64,000 nt of DNA from Streptomyces syringium. GTDB lineage: Bacteria; Actinomycetota; Actinomycetes; Streptomycetales; Streptomycetaceae. Position 1 is the first letter of the stretch. The number at the start of each line of letters is the position of its first letter. Position numbers and translations under genes: made by a program. Shown here in pieces: positions 1-9,300 of this stretch. The DNA is taken from positions 5,973,501 to 6,037,500 of the forward strand of contig NZ_JAGIOH010000001.1 of the NCBI RefSeq assembly GCF_017876625.1, read 5' to 3'. The notes below the pieces were generated by a model, which made no database searches, had not been told where the DNA came from, and saw nothing but the letters and a program-made list of their open reading frames with translations.

Positions 1-597
1 TCGCGCATCCTCACCCACGCGGTGTCTGCGGTCGGGCACCGTCGGCAAGGTGTCGGAGTAGCTGTCAGGGGAGCGGAGCAGATCGCCGATGCCGTGGCCA
101 GGTCCAACCCTGACACGGTCGCGGTCTTCGGAGCTCTGCTCCTCCGTGGAGCGTGGGCGGCATCTGCTGCGAACGACCGGGACACCGCCACCGCACTTCT
201 TAAGGATGCCGGGCGCGCCGCCGAGCTGCTGGAGGAATCCAATCGGCACTGGACTGCCTTCGGGCCGAACAACGTATCGCTTCACAGGGTGTCCATCGCA
301 CTCACTCTCGGAGACGCGGGTAAGGCGCTAGCAGAGGCCCGGAACGTGAATGTCGAGGCACTGGCGGTCGCGGAGCGCAGAGCTGTCTTCTGGACCGACG
401 TAGCCCGAGCCCTTCATGCCTGCGGGCGAACTGAGAAGGCCACTGCGGCTCTTCTCGCAGCAGAGAAGCAGGCGCCGCAGGAGGTACGGTCGCGCACGGT
501 GGTGCGAGAACTGATCGGAGATCTGCTGATGCGTGATCGTGGCGGGCGGGTACCGGTGTTGCGTTCCCTGGCTTCACGGGCGCAGGTGACGGTATGA
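1..597 (+). CDS. C-terminal part of TPR-type (probably XRE-family) regulator
   Basis: The reading frame is open from base 1, so the gene is 5' truncated by the window edge; the GTG at 22 is probably not the true start. The visible ~195 residues are all-helical with repeated Ala/Leu-rich segments that look like degenerate TPR units (for example RAVFWTDVARALHACGR). Streptomyces genomes carry many XRE-HTH proteins with such C-terminal TPR halves, often paired with a flavoprotein gene as here. The stop overlaps the next start as ATGA, implying translational coupling. The HTH is outside the window, so the family call is inference from the tail and the neighbour. Confidence 0.6.
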   Translation, partial: SRILTHAVSAVGHRRQGVGVAVRGAEQIADAVARSNPDTVAVFGALLLRGAWAASAANDRDTATALLKDAGRAAELLEESNRHWTAFGPNNVSLHRVSIALTLGDAGKALAEARNVNVEALAVAERRAVFWTDVARALHACGRTEKATAALLAAEKQAPQEVRSRTVVRELIGDLLMRDRGGRVPVLRSLASRAQVTV

Positions 598-1139
598 GTC
601 GCCATGTGCTGTACGTCATCGTCTGCGCCGCAGGCCCGGCAAAGGATGCGGCGCGGTTGGTGACGGCTGCAATACATCGCGGCTGGGAGGTGTGCGTCAT
701 CGCCACCCGGGCGGCCGTCGAGGGTGAGTTCCTCGACCTCCCGGCGCTGGAGGCCTCGTCGGGGCACCCCGTGCGGAGCGACTGGCGGCGGGCGGGCGAA
801 GAGAAGCGCAACCCGCCGGCGGACGCGGTCGTCGTGGCGCCGATGACGATGAACACGGCCAACAAATGGGCAGCCGGGATTGCCGACACCTATGCGCTCG
901 GGCTCATCGCGGAGGCGGTCGGTCTGGGGCTGCCTGTGGTCGCCCTGCCGTTCTGGTCGACGGCCCTGGACAGCCACCCGGCCACGCAGCGCTCGGTGAC
1001 AACCCTGCGTAGCGCCGGGGTGCGCGTGCTGTACGGCGAGGGGGAGTGGCTGCCCCACGCCCCCGGGACGGGGAATGAGCGGCGCCGGTCGTATCCATGG
1101 CACCTTGCGTTGGACGTTCTGCCTCCACAAGAGAGGTGA
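594..1139 (+). CDS. HFCD-type flavoprotein
   Basis: A 181-aa protein of the flavoprotein (phosphopantothenoylcysteine decarboxylase-like) fold. It opens with a beta strand and loop (VLYVIVCAAGPAKDAARLV), has an ADAVVVAPMTMNTANKWAAGIAD segment matching the FMN/substrate-clamp region of HFCD proteins (PMNxxMW-like) and a following LPVVALPFW strand. Members bind FMN and decarboxylate or modify cysteine-like substrates, but Streptomyces paralogues beside TPR regulators have no assigned substrate. It is coupled to the upstream regulator by ATGA at 594-597. Confidence 0.75.
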   Translation: MSRHVLYVIVCAAGPAKDAARLVTAAIHRGWEVCVIATRAAVEGEFLDLPALEASSGHPVRSDWRRAGEEKRNPPADAVVVAPMTMNTANKWAAGIADTYALGLIAEAVGLGLPVVALPFWSTALDSHPATQRSVTTLRSAGVRVLYGEGEWLPHAPGTGNERRRSYPWHLALDVLPPQER

Positions 1140-1161
1140 CGCCGCGACGCGGTCAGTCAGA

Positions 1162-1713
1162 TCAGCGCAGGTCCTTGCTGCGTACGTACCGCAGCCCCCA
1201 CGCGTCCTCGTACGGGTCGCCCTCCGCCCCGACCAGGCTCCGCAGCGGCTGCATCGGGAGCCAGGTCAGGCCGAGGAGCCAGCGTCCCGCCGTCTGCCAG
1301 AAGCGCGGCCGCCCGGCGTCGGCCTCGCGCACCACGCGTGTCATGAGCAGGAACTTGCCCACGGTCGTCCGGAATATCACGGCACCCAGCACGTGGTGGA
1401 CGAAGGACAGTCCGAACACGCATACGGCGACGTAGGCCCAGAAGACGCCGACCGGCTTGTCGTCCGCGAGCTGGTGGGCGAGACCGAAGCCGGCGAAGAG
1501 CGTGATGGATCCGTCGATCAGGGCAGAGAGCATGCGGCGTTCGTCCCCGACCGCCTCGGGGACGAGCGGAGGCTGCGGGTACGGCTGCGGGGGCTGCTGC
1601 TGGGCGTACGGGTGCGGATACGCGTGCTGCTGTGCGTACGGGTGCGGCTGTGCGTACGGCGGCTGGGGAGCGTACGGCTGGTTCGGGTGCTGCTGGCGCT
1701 GGTAGTCGATCAC
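1162..1713 (-). CDS. RDD family membrane protein
   Basis: 183 aa. Residues 1-50 are Pro/Gln/Tyr-rich and disordered (YAQPHPYAQQ-type repeats), followed by an RDD domain with about three hydrophobic segments (LIDGSITLFAGFGLAHQL, FWAYVAVCVFGLSFVHHVLG, WLLGLTWLPM). The KFLLMTRVV and GRPRFWQTAGRWLLG stretches are typical of the family. Function is unknown in general; transport or membrane-protein modulation has been proposed. It lies 6 bp downstream of the DinB gene on the same strand and is probably cotranscribed. Confidence 0.8.
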   Translation of the reverse strand: MIDYQRQQHPNQPYAPQPPYAQPHPYAQQHAYPHPYAQQQPPQPYPQPPLVPEAVGDERRMLSALIDGSITLFAGFGLAHQLADDKPVGVFWAYVAVCVFGLSFVHHVLGAVIFRTTVGKFLLMTRVVREADAGRPRFWQTAGRWLLGLTWLPMQPLRSLVGAEGDPYEDAWGLRYVRSKDLR

Positions 1714-1719
1714 GGGCCG

Positions 1720-2238
1720 CTATCCTGCCGCATCACTGTGAGTGCGTGATTCCGGTCCCCGCTTCAGGGTCTGCTCACGCAGGATGTCGCTGTGGCCGGC
1801 GTGCCGGGCGAATTCCTGGATCATGAGCAGGTAGATCCATCGCAGGCTGACGGTGCCGAAGAGCGGGTGCTCCCGGGTGGCGTCGAGGTCGATGCCCGCG
1901 GCGATCGTCCGTGCGCGGTCGCCGGCGCGCTCGAATTCGGCGATCACGTCGGCCACCGTCTCGTCGTCACTGACCTCGAAACTGGCCTCGCCCACCATCG
2001 CACCGTCGCACTCGGAGTCCGGCAGCCCTGCCAGCACACGCTGGAACCAGTTCCGTTCGGCGAACGCGGCATGCTTGACCAGCCCGATCGACGTCGTCAT
2101 GGACGGGACGAGACGTTGGCGAGCCTCTTCTTCGGACAGTCCGCGCACCGTGTCGATCAGCTCGACCCGATTGTGGTCGAGCATGTACTCGAGCAGTTGG
2201 CGCTCGGGGCCGACGGTGGTGCGAGTCGGGTTGATCAT
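1720..2238 (-). CDS. DinB/DUF664 family protein
   Basis: 172 aa. The sequence has the four-helix DinB/DUF664 layout: an N-terminal LLEYMLDHNRVELIDTVRGLSEEEA helix, SIGLVKHAAFAERNWFQRVLAG with the conserved HxxxxERxWF segment, and a C-terminal IQEFARHAGHSDILREQ helix. The three-His pattern (KHA, ARHAGH) fits the family's metal site. Related proteins include mycothiol-dependent maleylpyruvate isomerase and uncharacterised thiol transferases; no substrate can be named. It is transcribed divergently from the oxidoreductase at 2342. Confidence 0.8.
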   Translation of the reverse strand: MINPTRTTVGPERQLLEYMLDHNRVELIDTVRGLSEEEARQRLVPSMTTSIGLVKHAAFAERNWFQRVLAGLPDSECDGAMVGEASFEVSDDETVADVIAEFERAGDRARTIAAGIDLDATREHPLFGTVSLRWIYLLMIQEFARHAGHSDILREQTLKRGPESRTHSDAAG

Positions 2239-2270
2239 GGCGTGTGTATCCCTTCGGCCTCAGAACTTCC

Positions 2271-2301
2271 TTGACCTCGACTTTGGTTCAGGTTCTAGCG
2301 T
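2271..2301 (+). promoter_or_regulatory. MerR/SoxR-type promoter with 19-bp spacer
   Basis: TTGACC (2271-2276), a 19-bp spacer and TAGCGT (2296-2301). The spacer holds an imperfect dyad, CCTCGAC-TTTG-GTTCAGG. An over-long 19-bp spacer carrying a dyad is the hallmark of promoters untwisted by MerR-family activators. It points at the oxidoreductase gene starting at 2342. The responsible regulator is not evident in the window (the TipA-like gene has its own site). Confidence 0.6.
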
Positions 2302-2341
2302 GACGCTCACGCAGCACCGCAACCGGGGAGAGAGCGACTTG

Positions 2342-3241
2342 ATGAATACAGCCTCAGGCTCAGTACGAACCGATGCCCAGCCGGCCGTGACCGTGATCGG
2401 CCTGGGCGAGATGGGCTTCGCACTCGCCGGCGCCTTTCTGGACGGCGGGCACCCGACCACGGTGTGGAACCGTACGCCGGAGAAGGCCGACCCCCTGGTC
2501 GCCAAGGGGGCCGATCGGTCCGCGACGGTCCGCGACGCCGTTGCCGCCAGTCCTCTGGTGGTCGTCAGTGTGCAGGGCAATGCGACGGCCCGCGCGGTCC
2601 TGGAATCGTCGGGCGACGTGCTGTCCGGCCGCTCCGTGCTCAACCTTACCGATGGGACATCCGAAGAGGCCAGGGCCGTGGCCGAGTGGGTCGGGGACCA
2701 GGGCGCGCGGTATCTCCATGGGCAGATCATGACGATCGCTCCGGGCATCGGGGGAGCGGAGACGGTGATTTTCTACGGCGGTTCCCACGCTGTCTTCGAC
2801 CACTTCCGTCCCACGCTTCAGCTCATCGGTGGCCGGGGAACGCTGATCTCGGCCGACGCAGGTATCCCGGCCCTGTACGGGATGGCCGTGCACGGCACGA
2901 TGTGGGGCGCGCTCAACGGATTCCTGCACGCGGCCGCCCTGCTGTCCAGCGAGGGCATCGAGGTGCGGCGGTTCCTGGACGACGCCGGACCGTCCGTGGC
3001 CGCGCTGCTGGCGTCCTTCCCGGGGATCGCCGACGAGGTCGACCGAGGTGAGTACGCGACGCCGTACGGAGCGCTCCAGCACCACCGGCCCTCGGTCGAG
3101 GACCTCGTCCGCGAGAGCCGGGCGCGGAACATCGACGTCGAATTCCCCGGTTACACCCTGGGCCTGGTGAACAAGGCCGTGGAGGACGGCCATGCCGATG
3201 ACAGCTACTCGCGCCTGGTCGAGCACTTCAGGCAGCGTTGA
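2342..3241 (+). CDS. NAD(P)-dependent oxidoreductase, imine reductase/6PGDH-like
   Basis: 299 aa starting at ATG 2342. The N-terminal Rossmann motif is VIGLGEMGFALAGAFLDGG (GxGxMG), followed by the NADP-type WNRTPEKADPL loop; the C-terminal half is the helical dimer domain (GMAVHGTMWGALNGFLHAAALLSSEGI). This layout matches beta-hydroxyacid dehydrogenase/imine reductases, which reduce imines or keto groups with NADPH. The open frame extends upstream to 1853, but that part is antisense to dinB; ATG 2342 sits just after the MerR-type promoter. Substrate unknown, possibly an electrophile or redox-stress target given the promoter. Confidence 0.8.
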   Translation: MNTASGSVRTDAQPAVTVIGLGEMGFALAGAFLDGGHPTTVWNRTPEKADPLVAKGADRSATVRDAVAASPLVVVSVQGNATARAVLESSGDVLSGRSVLNLTDGTSEEARAVAEWVGDQGARYLHGQIMTIAPGIGGAETVIFYGGSHAVFDHFRPTLQLIGGRGTLISADAGIPALYGMAVHGTMWGALNGFLHAAALLSSEGIEVRRFLDDAGPSVAALLASFPGIADEVDRGEYATPYGALQHHRPSVEDLVRESRARNIDVEFPGYTLGLVNKAVEDGHADDSYSRLVEHFRQR

Positions 3242-3267
3242 TGCCCTGAGCTGCGCCGAAGGGGTGG

Positions 3268-3308
3268 GCGCCGGGCGCTGCGGTCCCCCGATCCGCAGCT
3301 CCCGGCGC
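3268..3308. terminator. Bidirectional terminator hairpin
   Basis: GCGCCGGG/CCCGGCGC and GCTGCGG/CCGCAGC arms with one internal mismatch and a 9-nt loop, between the convergent oxidoreductase and TipA-like genes. Confidence 0.6.
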
Positions 3309-3326
3309 GGCGATGTGAGGTGTCGG

Positions 3327-4094
3327 TCAGTTCAGCCGGGCGTCGGCGTAGACGACCATCGCATCACGCAGGTAGCCGGCCAGCCCGTCGGCGATCTTGT
3401 CGTAGTTCGCGCGGAACCGGGGGTCGTCGACGTAGGTCCGGCCCAGGCCCTTGTACGCCTCCGCGTTCGGGGTCCAGAAGCGGCAGACGCCCCGGTAGTG
3501 GGTATCCACTTCGGCCTGCACCGCGGGATCGTCGACCGGTGTGCCGGCGACCATGAACTCCGCCAGGCGGATCATCTGCGCCGTCACCTCCCGCTGCCAG
3601 CGTTCCGTGTCCTCGTCGGTCATCGTCTCGACGGCCTGCCGGGACTCCGCCCAGGCCTCGGGCCACCGCTCCCGCACCTCGGCATCTTCCTCGGCGGAGG
3701 AGGGCTCGAAGCCCTCGAAAAGGTTCTCCGGCCTGTTGATCTTCGTCATGGCGTTGTTGTCCTTGCTTTCCTCCAGTTCGGCGATGGTGCGGCCGACCGT
3801 GCGGGCGAGCGTCTCCAGCCGGTTCCGCTCCGCCAGCAGCCGCTGGTGGTGCTCGCGGAGCACCGCCACCTGATCGACCTGGCTGTCCAGGACCGCCTGG
3901 ATCTCGCGCAGCCCCAGGTCCAGCTCCCGCATCAGCAGGATCTGCTGCAACCGCAGCAGATCGGCCTCCTCGTAGTAGCGGTGCCCGTTGGCGCCGGTCC
4001 GCGCCGGCGGCAGCAGGCCGATCTCGTCGTAGTGCCGCAGCGTCCGGGACGTCACCCCCGACATCCGGGCCACCTCCGCGATCGACCAGGTCAT
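3327..4094 (-). CDS. MerR family regulator, TipA type
   Basis: 255 aa. Residues 1-70 form a MerR winged helix (WSIAEVARMSGVTSRTLRHYDEIGLLPP, then GHRYYEEADLLRLQQILLMRELDLGL), a coiled coil follows, and residues ~115-255 form a TipAS drug-binding domain (NLFEGFEPSSAEEDAEVRERW ... YRGVCRFWTPNAEAYKGLGRTYVDDPRFRANYD). TipAL binds thiostrepton-like and other cyclic peptides and activates efflux or resistance genes. Start chosen at ATG 4094, where the MerR domain begins. An internal ATG at 3749 could produce a TipAS-like short form, as known for tipA. A MerR-type promoter lies just upstream, suggesting autoregulation. Confidence 0.88.
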   Translation of the reverse strand: MTWSIAEVARMSGVTSRTLRHYDEIGLLPPARTGANGHRYYEEADLLRLQQILLMRELDLGLREIQAVLDSQVDQVAVLREHHQRLLAERNRLETLARTVGRTIAELEESKDNNAMTKINRPENLFEGFEPSSAEEDAEVRERWPEAWAESRQAVETMTDEDTERWQREVTAQMIRLAEFMVAGTPVDDPAVQAEVDTHYRGVCRFWTPNAEAYKGLGRTYVDDPRFRANYDKIADGLAGYLRDAMVVYADARLN

Positions 4095-4141
4095 AGCCCT
4101 GCTCCTCCATCGCCGGGCCGGTGTTTCCGGCCACACCCAAG

Positions 4142-4172
4142 ACCGTAGAAGTTGACGCAACGGCAACCGCAA
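4142..4172 (-). promoter_or_regulatory. MerR-type autoregulated promoter of the TipA-like gene
   Basis: On the minus strand: TTGCGG (4172-4167), 19-bp spacer, TACGGT (4147-4142). The spacer contains GTTGCCG-TTG-CGTCAAC, a dyad with one mismatch. The 19-bp spacing and the dyad are what MerR activators need, and it sits about 50 bp upstream of the TipA-like start. Confidence 0.5.
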
Positions 4173-4196
4173 GTGAAAACCGGCTCAGCCGAAGTG

Positions 4197-5879
4197 TCAG
4201 AGCCGGGACAGCTCGTCCACCAGGTCGTCGAGGCCCAGCGGTCCCTGGGAGAGGGCCGCCATGTGCCAGGCCTTGGCGTCGAAGGACGCCCCCCGCGCCG
4301 CGCGGGCGTTCTCCCGGCCGCGCAGCCACGCCCGCTCACCCAGCTTGTACCCGATGGCCTGGGCCGGCCGCGAGAGATAGCGGGTCAGCTCGCTCTCCAC
4401 GAACGCCGCCGGGCGGCTGCTGTGCCGGCCGAAGAAGTCCTGCGCCAGCTCCGGGGTCCAGCGCTCGCCCGGGTGGAAGGGGGAGTCCGCCGGGATCCGC
4501 AGTTCCAGGTGCATGCCGATGTCCACGATGACGCGGCACGCGCGCATCATCTGCGCGTCCAGATAGCCGAGGCGGCGCTCCGGGTCAGGCAGGAAGCCCA
4601 GCTCGTCCATGAGCCGCTCCGCGTACAGCGCCCAGCCCTCCAGGTTGGCGCTGACCTTGCCCACCTTCGCCTGGTAGCGGGAGAGGCGATCGGCGACGTG
4701 CACCCACTGCGCCATCTGGAGATGGTGGCCCGGCACGCCCTCGTGGTACCAGGTGGACACCAGGTCGTAGACGGGGAAGCGGGTCTGGCCCATGGTCGGC
4801 AGCCACGTGCGGCCGGGGCGGGAGAAGTCCTCCGACGGGCTGGTGTAGTACGGGGCGGCGGCCGAGCCGGCGGGGGCGATGCGGGACTCCACCGCCCGCA
4901 GGGGAGGGGCGAGGTCGAAGTGGGTGCCGTCCAGGGCCTCGATCGCCTCGTCCATCAGCTGCTGCAACCAGACCCGGGTCTCCTCGACCCCCTCGATGTG
5001 GCTGCCGTGCGCATCGAGGTGGGCCAGCGCCTCCCAGGGGCCGGCCCCCGGCAGGATCCTGCCCGCCTCCGTCTTCATCTCGGCGAGCAGCCGGTGGTAT
5101 TCGGACCAGCCGTACGCGTAGGCCTCGTCCAGGTCGAGGTCCGTGCCGTTGAAGTAGCGCGCCCAGCGGGCGTACCGCTCCCGTCCCACGGTGTCCGGTG
5201 CGCCGTCGATCGCGGGCGCGTAGGCGTCCCGCAGCCAGTCGCGCAGTCCGGCCACCGCGGCCGTGGCCTTGGCGGCGGCGTCGTCGAGTTCACGGCGCAG
5301 GGAATCCGGCCCCGCCGCGGCGAACTCCTGGAACCAGCCGCGGTCCGCACCCACCCATTCCGTCAGTTGCCCGATGACGGTCCGTACGGCGCGCGGACCG
5401 GCCGGCAGCTTCCGCTCCAGCCCCAGGGCCAGTGACGCGCGGTACCCGGCCAGAGCCACGGGGACGGCCCGCAGCCGCGCGGCGACGGCCGCCCAGTCGT
5501 CCTCGGTCCCGGTCGGGGTCACGGTGAACACCGTGCGCACACCGTGCACGGGAGAACTCAAGTTGTTGACGTCCCGCAGCCCCTCCTCGGCGTCGTGCAC
5601 GGCGAGTTGCGCCGTGAGCCGCTCCCGCAGCAGCCGCCCGCAGCGCCGTTCCTCGTCCTGCCCGGCGCCCGGCAGCCGCTCCGCTTCGGTGAGCCGGCTC
5701 AGCGTCGCGCGGGAGAGGGCGGCCACGGCGTCCCGCCCGGCGGGGGAGAGGTCGGGGAGGAGGCGGGAGCTTTCCGCGACTCCCAGGTACGTGCCGGTGA
5801 TCGGGTCGAGGTCGATGAGGGCTTCGACATGGGCGTCGGCCACCTGGCGGGGCAGCGCGCCGTTGGAGGTCTCTGGCAT
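4197..5879 (-). CDS. DUF885 family protein (putative metallopeptidase-like)
   Basis: 560 aa, start at ATG 5879 with AGGAT upstream; longer frames only read through the intergenic region. The diagnostic segment is VSTWYHEGVPGHHLQMAQW: the HExxxxH-like HEGVPGHH box of DUF885. It is followed by a conserved SANLEGWALYAERLMDELGF segment that resembles the downstream Glu helix of zincin peptidases. DUF885 proteins are common in Streptomyces and lack an assigned substrate; a peptidase role is inferred from the metal-site pattern. No signal peptide, so probably cytoplasmic. Confidence 0.8.
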   Translation of the reverse strand: MPETSNGALPRQVADAHVEALIDLDPITGTYLGVAESSRLLPDLSPAGRDAVAALSRATLSRLTEAERLPGAGQDEERRCGRLLRERLTAQLAVHDAEEGLRDVNNLSSPVHGVRTVFTVTPTGTEDDWAAVAARLRAVPVALAGYRASLALGLERKLPAGPRAVRTVIGQLTEWVGADRGWFQEFAAAGPDSLRRELDDAAAKATAAVAGLRDWLRDAYAPAIDGAPDTVGRERYARWARYFNGTDLDLDEAYAYGWSEYHRLLAEMKTEAGRILPGAGPWEALAHLDAHGSHIEGVEETRVWLQQLMDEAIEALDGTHFDLAPPLRAVESRIAPAGSAAAPYYTSPSEDFSRPGRTWLPTMGQTRFPVYDLVSTWYHEGVPGHHLQMAQWVHVADRLSRYQAKVGKVSANLEGWALYAERLMDELGFLPDPERRLGYLDAQMMRACRVIVDIGMHLELRIPADSPFHPGERWTPELAQDFFGRHSSRPAAFVESELTRYLSRPAQAIGYKLGERAWLRGRENARAARGASFDAKAWHMAALSQGPLGLDDLVDELSRL

Positions 5880-6325
5880 GCCGACATCCTGGTACGGGCG
5901 GAGGGTTCGCGTCACTGGCGCGTCGGGGCGCTCGGCCGGTGGTCGCGAAGGCCCGCGTCGGGAATGCGGAATGACGCCATCCGAATTCCCTGGCGGGTCT
6001 TGCGGGGGCCGGGGATTCTCGAAAATTTCGGTGGGCCGAATTTCGCTCGCGAGACACATCGAAGAACCCCTCTCGACGTGCGTAATGGCGAGATAAAGGC
6101 CCTGGGCGGGAATCTATCACCTACCCGTGACTTTGCCTGGACTTGACTATGTGCCAGGTGTCAACAAGCCCGATGTCGCGGGCTGTACCGTCGGTAGCAG
6201 CGTCGATGTGAGCATGTCATTTCTTGCTCATGGAATTGTTAATTCCGCTATCGGCTGTCCATGAACTACGGCCCGTTCAGGCACACATGACGGGTGATCA
6301 TGGAGGTTATGCTCACCACGCGCCG
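5880..6325. other. Intergenic region, divergent promoters
   Basis: About 445 bp between the DUF885 gene and the ALF-repeat gene, less GC-rich than its surroundings. It holds a perfect palindrome GGAATT-gtt-AATTCC (6232-6246) and a CTTGAC...GTCAA pair near 6140-6165 that could be operator-like. No convincing gene, tRNA or -35/-10 pair could be fixed by eye. Confidence 0.35.
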
Positions 6326-9300
6326 ATGAGTTTCGGCCATCAACTGACAAGAACGGTCAACGTGGTGAGAAGAAAGCCCTATCGGGCGAGACCCGGGGCA
6401 AAGCAGGGGCTCTGCACGCGTGCGGTATGCCTGAGTGTGCTGCCCATGGCGCTCGTGGCGAGCCTGCTCGGAACGAGTACCGCCTTCGCGGCGGACGAGC
6501 CGGACCAGCCGACCGACCGCGGTCGCGTCCTGGAATTGTGGAAGTCGGGCGGGCCCGGTGTCACGGCCGCCGCGGAGGCGGCCCTCATGGGCACCGACGA
6601 GGACGTGAAGCGGTTCCTCGGCAGCGAGAAGGAAATCGCCGCACTCCACGACGACCGCATTTACACGATGCAGCTCTTCACCGTGGGCGGCCGCGGGGTG
6701 CGCGAGGCCGCGAAGAAGGCGCTCGCCGGGTCCCGCGAGGACTTGAGCAACTTCCTGAAGGACGGGTGGCGGGAGCCGCTCGAGCAGGACCAGCGGGTGC
6801 GGACCACGCAGATCGGCAGCGCCGGTGGCAGCGGTGTCCAGGACGCGGCGAAGGCCGCGCTCGGCGGCACGAGCGGTGACATCCGCGAGTTCCTCGGTGA
6901 GAGCCAGTACACCGCCCGGGAGCAGGACGACCGGGTGCAGCTCATGCAGATCATGAGCGCCTCCGGCCCGGCGACCAAAGAGGCCGCGAAGGTCGCGCTG
7001 AACGGCTCCGCCGAGGACATCCGGGAGTTCCTGGACACGGGCCAGCACGTGTCCCGCGCCCGGGACCAGGAGCGGGCCACCGTCGCGCAGTTGGCCGAGC
7101 AGGCCACGCAGGCGGGTAGGACGGCCAAGCGGGAGACCGAGGCGGCCAAGGAGGCCTCGGAGCGGGCCGTGGCCGCCTCCAAGCTCGCCAAGGAGGCGGC
7201 GCAGAAGGCCGCCGGCGAGACCGAGGCGGCGAAGAAGGACTCCAAGCGCGCGGCGAACGCCGCGGGCCGGGCCGCGGACGCGGCGGCGGGTGCCGCCGAG
7301 GCCGCGCAGGAAGCCATCAGCGCCGCCCGGGCGGCGAACAGCTCGGCTCGCATAGCGGCGAGCGCCGCGTCGCAGGCGGCGTCCGCGGCCGCCGGTGCGG
7401 CCGAGGCCGCCTCGCGCGCACGCGGCGCGGCATCCGCCGCCGCGACGGACGCCGGCCAGGCCGCCGCCGCGCGCAAGGCGGCGGAGGACGCCCGTAACGC
7501 GGCGAAGGGCGCCCGGCTGGCGGCCCAGGCCGCCGTGCAGGCGGGCACCGCCGCGACGGCGGCGGGCGAGGCGGCCTCGGCCGCGGCCAGTGCCGGTGCC
7601 AATGCCGAGGCGGCCGCCGGTGCGGCGGCACAGGCCGGTGGCTTCGCCGACGAGGCCGGTGCCCAGTCCGCGCGGGCCAAGTCGGCCGCGGCGTCGGCCC
7701 GGCGCCACGCGCGTGAGGCGACCCGCGCGGCCGGTGCCGCCAAGTCGCTGGCCGACGAGGCGGCGTCCGCCGCGTACCAGGCACGGGACGCGGCCAACTC
7801 CGCCGCCGACCACGCCGACGCCGCGGCAGCGGCCGCCGACGAGGCCGCCAAGCACGCCGGTGACGCGGTGAAGGCCGCGAAGGAGTCGACGACCCACGCC
7901 GAGGCCGCGAAGAAGGCCGCGGACGCGTCCACGGCGGCGGTCGAGAAGGCCGGCAAGGTCCACGAGCTGGCGACGAGGATCGAGGCCGAGAACCTCAAGG
8001 CCCGCACCGCGGGCGCCATCGAGCAGGCCAAGGACCTCAAGGCGAGCGACGAAGAGCGCAAGGCCAAGTCCGCCGAGGCGGCCAAGGAGGCCAAGGAGCT
8101 CGACGACGAGGCGGCACGCCTCGCCGCCGAAGCGGCCGAGCCGGGCACGGACCTGGGGGACGTCGCCGCCAAGGGCCGCAAGGTGGCGCTCCTGGCGATG
8201 AAGGTCCGCGGGCCCTGGAGCCGCGCGGCCGCGGCGACCGCCCTGGGCGGCACGGACGACGTCGTCCGTGACTACGTGCGGACCGACTGGAACGCCGCCG
8301 CCCAGCAGGACGAGCGCGCCCGCGTCGAGGTCCTCGCGGAACAGGCCGACTCGGAAGCCGTGCGCAACGCCGCCGAGGAGACCCTCAAGGGCGACGCCGC
8401 GAAGATCACGGAGTTTCTGCGGACCGGCCAGCACAAGGCCGCCGCGGACGACTACCGGGTGCGGGTGGTGCAGATCGCCAATGGCACCGACCGGGGCATC
8501 CAGGAGGCCGCCAAGGCCGCGCTGAAGGACGGCTCGCCCGACAAGCTCCGCGAGTTCCTCAACACCGGGCAGTTCGCCGCCCGGGAGGCCGACGAGCGGG
8601 TCCGCGCCGTCCAGCTGGCCACCACCGGTGGCGCCGAGCTCAAGGCGGCGGCCCAGGTCGCCCTCGCCGGACCGGTCGAGGTGCTGCACGGGTTCATCCG
8701 GGCCGGCCAGTACAAGGCCGCCCGCAAGGACCAGCTCACCGCCACCCACGTGGCAGAGGTGAAGCGGATCATCGCCGAGGCCTCCGGTGTGGCGGCGACG
8801 GCCCAGGCGAACGCGGCCGAGGCCGCCCGCGTGGCCGCCGTCGCCCGCAAGGCAGCGGAAGAGGCCAAGGGCTACGCCAAGCAGGCCCAGGACTCGGCCA
8901 ACCAGGCCAAGGGCTACGCGGAAGCGGCCCGTACCTCGGCCAAGCAGGCCGAATCCTCGGCCGCCGACGCGGCCAAGTCCGCCCGGACCGCCCGTGACGC
9001 CGCCGCCGCGGCCCGCCGCGACGCCCGTAACGCCGACGACTCGGCGAGCCGCGCCGGGGCCTCGGCCATGTGGGCGCGCTCGTCCGCCGACCAGGCCTAC
9101 GCCGCGTCGAGCCAGGCACGCGCCTCCGCCGTGGCGGCCGGCAAGGACTCCGCAGCGGCCGGCAAGGCCGCCAAGGAGGCCTTCGCCGTCGCCGTCGCCA
9201 AGCAGCGCGCGGAGGACGAGGCCAAGCGACGCGACGAGGAGGCCCGCAAGAAGCGGATCGAGCTCCAGAAGAAGGAACAGGCCCGCCGCGAGGCCGAGGA

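Noticed and set aside
6232..6246. GGAATT-gtt-AATTCC palindrome as an operator
   Set aside because: Perfect but short and single-copy; no promoter could be aligned to it, so kept only as a note in the intergenic entry.
7081..7960. Apparent DNA repeats of GCC/GCG-type triplets
   Set aside because: They encode the Ala-rich coiled coil of the ALF protein; periodicity is at protein level and not an independent DNA repeat or CRISPR.
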